Positions 6,671-9,517 of a DNA stretch of 9,517 nt are shown piece by piece. The notes under the pieces were generated by a model. It was not told where the DNA came from and searched no databases. It worked only from the letters and a program-made list of their open reading frames with translations. The position numbers and the translations under genes are program-made. This DNA comes from JAGLTA01 sp034660735. GTDB lineage: Bacteria > Patescibacteriota > Patescibacteriia > JAACEG01. Location of the stretch: contig JAYEJQ010000058.1 of assembly GCA_034660735.1 (NCBI GenBank), positions 1 to 9,517 of the forward strand, given 5' to 3'. Numbering within the stretch: the first letter of the stretch is position 1; the number at the start of each line of letters is the position of its first letter.

Positions 6671-6783
6671 TTTTTTATTTTTTGATTTATTAATTAAATA
6701 TGTTGAAAAAATATTATGAAGAAAAAATCGAAAGATTTTAAATGATTATGCAAATTTCAATCATAAAAAATCAGATATTTTCT

Positions 6784-6910
6784 TTTTTGTCATTTCGAAA
6801 CGGAGCGGTAGCGAAGTGAGAAATCGTTTCAATAATGTTGGCGGTAATAATAATGTTTATTGAGAATAAGAATATTGAAGGGATTCCTCCTCTCGTCGGA
6901 ATGACAAAAA
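6784..6910. repeat. MITE-like palindromic interspersed repeat
   Basis: The ends are 15-base inverted repeats, TTTTTGTCATTTCGA at 6784-6798 and TCGGAATGACAAAAA at 6896-6910, with 14 of 15 positions matching. Inside each end is a purine-rich segment leading to GAGAAATC on the left and its counterpart GATTCCTCCTCTC on the right. From memory this resembles a widespread bacterial interspersed family with ends of the type GTCATT(T/G)CGA...GAAATC. It has no coding capacity. It lies between convergent genes, a typical site for such elements. Confidence 0.65.
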
Positions 6911-6945
6911 GGATAGAATTAGCAATGATAAAATGAGCGGTTTAT

Positions 6946-6984
6946 AATATTGAAGGAATTCTTTCTGTTGTTGGAATGACAAAA
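6946..6984 (+). repeat. degenerate second copy of the repeat right end
   Basis: This 39-base segment is a direct repeat of 6871-6909, matching at 33 of 39 positions with no gaps. Five of the six differences are transitions (C to T or G to A in this copy). The two copies are spaced exactly 75 bases apart. It ends in AATGACAAAA followed by a T-run just before the gtrA-like stop codon. It could be a remnant of another element or a local duplication. Confidence 0.65.
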
Positions 6985-6989
6985 TTTTT

Positions 6990-7397
6990 TTATATTTTAT
7001 TATTAAAAGTAAATCGTTTATTCCCAAAAAAATTCCAAATCAAAACAATGCCAGTGGCAAAAATTTTAGCGAAAATATACCATAAGCCGAATTTTTCCAC
7101 CCCGATATACATAATCATATTATTAAGCAGCAGTCCGCAGCCAGCAATAAAAAAAAAGATTGGCAGTTGTTTTCTTTTTTTTCCGTTTGAGTGGAAAGTC
7201 CATTTTCTGTTTAAAAAATAGTTCGTGAGCGCCGACAGGATAAATGATGCTGTAGCTGAATACAGATAGTAAATTTTACCAAATTCTGTTAAAAAATATA
7301 AAACAAAAAAATCAACAACCGCGGCTGTCCCTCCAACTAGGCAGTATTTGATAAATAGTCTGTTTTTATGAATCAATTTCAGAATTAATTGCAACAT
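6990..7397 (-). CDS. GtrA-like membrane protein
   Basis: GtrA-family proteins are small integral membrane proteins linked to export or flipping of lipid-linked sugars for surface glycans; substrates vary. The 135 residues contain four hydrophobic segments (about 16-38, 43-62, 78-98 and 105-125). The family's duplicated aromatic motif is present twice: NYFLNRKWTF (59-68) and NFFGNKRFTF (122-131). The first helix starts with IKYCLVGGTAAVVDF, typical of the family. The ATG at 7397 lies 25 bases downstream of the ugd stop on the same strand, so the two genes probably share a transcript. No Shine-Dalgarno sequence is seen. The gene runs directly into the repeat region at its 3' end. The family call is secure; the sugar carried is unknown, and the neighbouring Ugd only suggests a uronic-acid-containing glycan. 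Confidence 0.88.
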   Translation of the reverse strand: MLQLILKLIHKNRLFIKYCLVGGTAAVVDFFVLYFLTEFGKIYYLYSATASFILSALTNYFLNRKWTFHSNGKKRKQLPIFFFIAGCGLLLNNMIMYIGVEKFGLWYIFAKIFATGIVLIWNFFGNKRFTFNNKI

Positions 7398-7422
7398 ACA
7401 GATAGTTTATTTTACGTGTAAA

Positions 7423-8721
7423 TTACTTTATGTCCGTTCTTCCTATTCCATAATAAGAAAAACCAATTTTTTTCATTTCCGCTGGCTCAAAAATATTGCG
7501 ACCGTCAAAAATATGAGAGCCAGCCATAATATTTTTCAATTTCTTTTTATCAATTTTTTTAAAATGATTCCAGTCGGTTATAATCGCGATCGCGTCGCTG
7601 CCGCTACCTGCTTCATATGGGCAGTTATAAAATTTTATCTCTTTTGGCAAAACCGCTTTTGCGTTTTTAATAGCTATTGGATCACACGCTTTTACTTTTG
7701 CTCCTGCTCCTATTAGATATGAGATTAGTTCTAAAGCGGGTGATTCCCTTATATCGTCAGTATTTGGCTTGAACGCAAGCCCGTAAACAGTTATAATTTT
7801 GCCTCTTAAATCAGGAAAAATATTTTTAATTTTTTCAATAAAAAATTTTTTTTGGTTGTTATTCACTTCAATTACGGATTTTAAAATTTTAAATTCATAT
7901 CCATTGATTTTGGCGATTTGATACAATGCCCTTGAATCTTTAGGAAAACAAGATCCGCCATACCCAATCCCTGCTTCTAAAAATTTATCACCTATGCGCG
8001 GATCAAGTCCCGCGCCGAGAGCCACATCTTTTATATCAGCGTTTGTCCTTTCACAGATTCCGGCGATTTCATTGATAAAAGAAATTTTTGTAGCCAAAAA
8101 GGCGTTAGCCGCGTATTTAATCATTTCCGAACTTTCTTGATTGACAAAAATTTTAGGGCAGTCAAAATTTTGATAAAGTTCTTTCATAACGTTCTCCGCT
8201 TTTTTAGAATCGGTTCCAACAACAATTCTGTCTGGTAGCATAAAATCTTTAATCGCGGATCCTTCGCGCAAAAATTCAGGATTAGACACTACTGAAAGAT
8301 CTTCTTTGCAAAATTGGTTGATTATGCTATGAACTTTTTTTGCGGTTCCCACAGGAACAGTGCTTTTATTTACTATAACCGCGTAATGATCAAGGCATCT
8401 GCCTATATTTTCAGCCACATCATAAACATAACTTAAATTAGCTGTTCCATGTTCGCCCTGAGGAGTGCCTACAGAGATAAATATAATTTCCGCGTCTTGA
8501 ATTGCTTTTGTTAAGTCGTCAGAAAAAAACAGATTGCCTGTTTTTATATTTTTTTGCAACAATTCGTCAAGACCAGGTTCATAAATAGGACTTTTGCCTT
8601 GCCGCAATTTTTTTATTTTTTCTTTGTCAATATCAACGCAAGTTACGCGATTTCCAACATCTGCCAAGCAAACGCCTGACACTAACCCGACATAGCCAGA
8701 TCCGATTATTACTATTTTCAT
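7423..8721 (-). CDS. ugd: UDP-glucose 6-dehydrogenase
   Basis: This enzyme oxidises UDP-glucose twice with NAD+ to UDP-glucuronate, a precursor for cell-surface polysaccharides. I choose the ATG at 8721 (432 residues) over the open frame reaching 8793, because the Rossmann strand begins immediately (MKIVIIGSGYVGLVSG). Other signatures are Asp30 closing the NAD-binding strand, SVGTP (83-87), NKSTVPVGT (118-126), NPEFLREG (147-154), MIKYAANAFLATKISFINE (200-218), and the catalytic Cys258 in GYGGSCFPKD. The C-terminal UDP-binding domain begins near YGLAFKPNTDDIRESPA (313-329). Length is normal for the family. It could act on a related nucleotide sugar such as UDP-N-acetylhexosamine or GDP-mannose, since these paralogues share all motifs, but UDP-glucose is the best guess. 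It is followed 25 bases later by the gtrA-like gene. Confidence 0.93.
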   Translation of the reverse strand: MKIVIIGSGYVGLVSGVCLADVGNRVTCVDIDKEKIKKLRQGKSPIYEPGLDELLQKNIKTGNLFFSDDLTKAIQDAEIIFISVGTPQGEHGTANLSYVYDVAENIGRCLDHYAVIVNKSTVPVGTAKKVHSIINQFCKEDLSVVSNPEFLREGSAIKDFMLPDRIVVGTDSKKAENVMKELYQNFDCPKIFVNQESSEMIKYAANAFLATKISFINEIAGICERTNADIKDVALGAGLDPRIGDKFLEAGIGYGGSCFPKDSRALYQIAKINGYEFKILKSVIEVNNNQKKFFIEKIKNIFPDLRGKIITVYGLAFKPNTDDIRESPALELISYLIGAGAKVKACDPIAIKNAKAVLPKEIKFYNCPYEAGSGSDAIAIITDWNHFKKIDKKKLKNIMAGSHIFDGRNIFEPAEMKKIGFSYYGIGRTDIK

Positions 8722-8831
8722 AAAGTAATTAATAATAGACTTGTTGCGTAATAAATTTTTATTGACTTTAACAAGATTATTTTTTTTAAGCAAACGTTTT
8801 TAGTTTTTGAGGCAAAGACTAATACAATAAC

Positions 8832-8860
8832 TGGACAAAGTTATTTTTTTATGTTATGCT
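8832..8860 (+). promoter_or_regulatory. predicted promoter of the cold-shock gene
   Basis: TGGACA (8832-8837, five of six to the -35 consensus), an exact 17-base spacer and TATGCT (8855-8860, four of six to the -10). Transcription would begin near 8867, leaving a leader of about 117 bases before the csp ATG. The placement just upstream of two well-formed stem-loops supports it. Confidence 0.5.
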
Positions 8861-8873
8861 TTTTTATGTTAAA

Positions 8874-8952
8874 TCAAATCTATTAAATAGGTTTGGAATA
8901 ACTATCGTTAGTAGAGTGTAGAGATAGAGTCGAATTTCTACGAGTTACTGCG
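8874..8952 (+). promoter_or_regulatory. structured 5' leader of the cold-shock mRNA
   Basis: There are two consecutive stem-loops. The first pairs 8874-8883 with 8887-8896 (ten pairs, two of them G.T, three-base loop). The second spans 8906-8952. Its inner stem, 8917-8925 with 8934-8942, has nine pairs and an 8-base loop. Outer pairs 8910-8913 with 8946-8949 and 8906-8908 with 8950-8952 are separated by a 3x3 internal loop and one bulged base. A competing 5-base pairing, CTATC (8902-8906) with GATAG (8923-8927), would break the second stem. A U-rich single strand then leads to the ATG. Long structured leaders of enteric cspA-type mRNAs act as temperature sensors; a similar role here is inference from structure and position. 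Confidence 0.55.
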
Positions 8953-8983
8953 TATTAATTTAATTTTTTTATCTTTACATTTT

Positions 8984-9181
8984 ATGCAAGGAACAATCAA
9001 AAAATTGACTGATAAGAACTTCGGTTTTATCGCTCAAGAAGGTGGAGAAAAAGATCTTTTTTTCCATGCCAACGAATTAGTTGGAGCTAGTTTTGATGAA
9101 TTAAGAGAAGGTGATGCTGTGAGTTTTGATGTGACTGACACACCAAAAGGACAGGCAGCCGTTCAAGTGAAAAAAGCGTAA
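8984..9181 (+). CDS. csp: cold-shock domain protein (CspA family)
   Basis: This is a small single-domain OB-fold protein that binds single-stranded RNA or DNA and melts RNA structure. The 65 residues are the usual length. The RNP1 site is KNFGFI (11-16), where the common second residue Gly is Asn. The RNP2 site is DLFFHAN (24-30) with Phe26, Phe27 and His28 as binding residues. The ending PKGQAAVQVKKA is typical of the family. The ATG at 8984 is the only sensible start, as family homology begins at residue 2. No Shine-Dalgarno sequence precedes it; a U-rich stretch does. It has its own promoter, leader and terminator, so it is probably a single-gene unit. Whether it is cold-induced or constitutive cannot be told from the protein. 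Confidence 0.95.
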   Translation: MQGTIKKLTDKNFGFIAQEGGEKDLFFHANELVGASFDELREGDAVSFDVTDTPKGQAAVQVKKA

Positions 9182-9201
9182 GCAGTTTTCAACAAGACTA
9201 A

Positions 9202-9228
9202 AAAAAACCGCCAATCAGGCGGTTTTTT
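9202..9228 (+). terminator. intrinsic terminator after csp
   Basis: An 11-base-pair stem (9202-9212 with 9218-9228) has core CCGCC/GGCGG and loop AATCA, with an A-run before it and a run of six T after. The architecture is the same as the HU terminator: five-base loop and symmetric A/T flanks. Confidence 0.92.
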
Positions 9229-9259
9229 ATTTGAATATGTTTTTTTAATATGCGCGCAG

Positions 9260-9288
9260 TTGATTTATCAGCGGGAAAGTTGTATTAT
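9260..9288 (+). promoter_or_regulatory. predicted promoter of the methylase gene
   Basis: TTGATT (9260-9265, four of six), a 17-base spacer and TATTAT (9283-9288, five of six). Transcription would start near 9295, some 35 bases before the ATG at 9330 and after the csp terminator, consistent with a new transcription unit. Confidence 0.5.
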
Positions 9289-9329
9289 AGTTATATAAAC
9301 AAAAACTTAAGCCAAAGAAAAGTTAGTTG

Positions 9330-9517
9330 ATGATCAACAAAATTAATAAATTATTAAATAATTTTATGGGTCGTTCGACAGTGCATTATGCCGACAATAA
9401 AACAAACAATATTTTGAAAGCGCTACATGATAAATTGCGTCCCGCTGGCACGCCTGTTCAGCGGGTTGAATATATTATTGAGCTGTTGCTTTTGAGAATC
9501 TTTGAAGTTAAGGTTAA
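9330..9517 (+). CDS. N-terminus of a type I-style N-6 adenine DNA methylase (partial)
   Basis: An open frame runs from ATG 9330 to the window edge (62 codons plus two bases). The product starts MINKINKLLNNFMGRSTVHY and contains LRPAGTPVQRVEYIIELLLL, which I recognise as the helical N-terminal domain of HsdM-type N-6 DNA methylases. Those enzymes methylate adenine using S-adenosylmethionine as part of type I restriction-modification or a related defence system. The catalytic motifs (SAM-binding FxGxG type and NPPF/NPPY) would lie beyond the window, so activity cannot be judged. An alternative start is the ATG at 9366. No Shine-Dalgarno sequence is visible. The sequence turns more GC-rich after about 9420, possibly a sign of different origin. 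The family call rests on pattern memory from a short stretch. Confidence 0.6.
   Translation, partial: MINKINKLLNNFMGRSTVHYADNKTNNILKALHDKLRPAGTPVQRVEYIIELLLLRIFEVKV

Larger units (their letters stand above)
6576..6989. other. convergent intergenic gap with repeats, no full gene
   Basis: This is the 414-base space between the convergent smc and gtrA-like genes. It contains a possible coding scrap (6578-6670), an A/T-rich stretch without a gene (6671-6783) and a palindromic repeat (6784-6910). A degenerate extra copy of the repeat's right end (6946-6984) lies just beyond the gtrA stop. Within the A/T-rich stretch a weak 6-base-pair hairpin (6724-6729 with 6734-6739) has a GAAA loop and, read on the minus strand, is followed by T-rich sequence. 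No tRNA or strong GC-rich terminator is seen, so the repeats may act as transcription barriers for both genes. Confidence 0.6.

Noticed and set aside
6724..6739. Hairpin with GAAA loop as the smc or gtrA terminator
   Set aside because: The stem is only six, nearly all A-T, pairs; on the plus strand no T-run follows and on the minus strand it lies about 250 bases past the gtrA stop.
8722..8793. 24-residue N-terminal extension of the ugd frame
   Set aside because: The Rossmann strand begins at the ATG at 8721, as in all family members, and the extension is lysine- and asparagine-rich spacer.
1..9517. Alternative genetic code with TGA read as an amino acid
   Set aside because: No recognised gene stops at TGA, but none contains in-frame TGA either and conserved glycines use GGN codons, so the standard code is sufficient.
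1..9517. CRISPR array, tRNA or rRNA genes
   Set aside because: I saw no regularly spaced direct repeats and no cloverleaf or rRNA-like sequence in the spacers.

Overview
The window is an AT-rich, gene-dense piece of a small bacterial genome. The likeliest source is a Candidate Phyla Radiation (Patescibacteria) bacterium or a similarly reduced lineage. The reasons are: an SMC protein without a normal hinge; a Shine-Dalgarno sequence clearly present at only one gene (HU); short minimal versions of the housekeeping proteins; and many A/T-rich hairpin terminators. This assignment is inference. Main-gene stops are TAA (seven) or TAG (two), and conserved glycines use GGN, so the standard bacterial code fits.

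Layout: an unrecognised small protein (1-348), whose very low CpG content contrasts with its neighbours, precedes clpP (405-980). A 255-base spacer holds two strong stem-loops and a predicted promoter, then comes rny, RNase Y (1236-2753), and a HU-type nucleoid protein with a strong ribosome binding site (2819-3091). A perfect intrinsic terminator and a second long hairpin separate HU from the convergent tsaC/Sua5 gene (3256-3870, minus). A divergent promoter region follows, then an 858-residue SMC-like ATPase (3999-6575). The next gap is convergent and 414 bases long. It holds a coding scrap and a palindromic interspersed repeat with an extra degenerate copy of one end. Two minus-strand genes follow, gtrA-like (6990-7397) and UDP-glucose 6-dehydrogenase (7423-8721), probably co-transcribed. 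A cold-shock protein gene (8984-9181) has a promoter, a structured leader of about 115 nt and a terminator. The window ends in the first 62 codons of what looks like a type I-style N-6 adenine DNA methylase (from 9330).

Functionally this is core cell maintenance: protein turnover (ClpP), mRNA turnover (RNase Y), chromosome organisation (HU, SMC), tRNA t6A modification (TsaC) and cold/RNA-chaperone response (Csp). To these are added a surface-glycan pair (Ugd, GtrA) and the edge of a possible restriction-modification locus.

The observations most worth a second look are the SMC protein whose hinge is replaced by a short helical tip, the structured csp leader, the paired hairpins with pseudoknot potential between clpP and rny, and an exact 17-nt match between the repeat end and the 3' end of the first gene.
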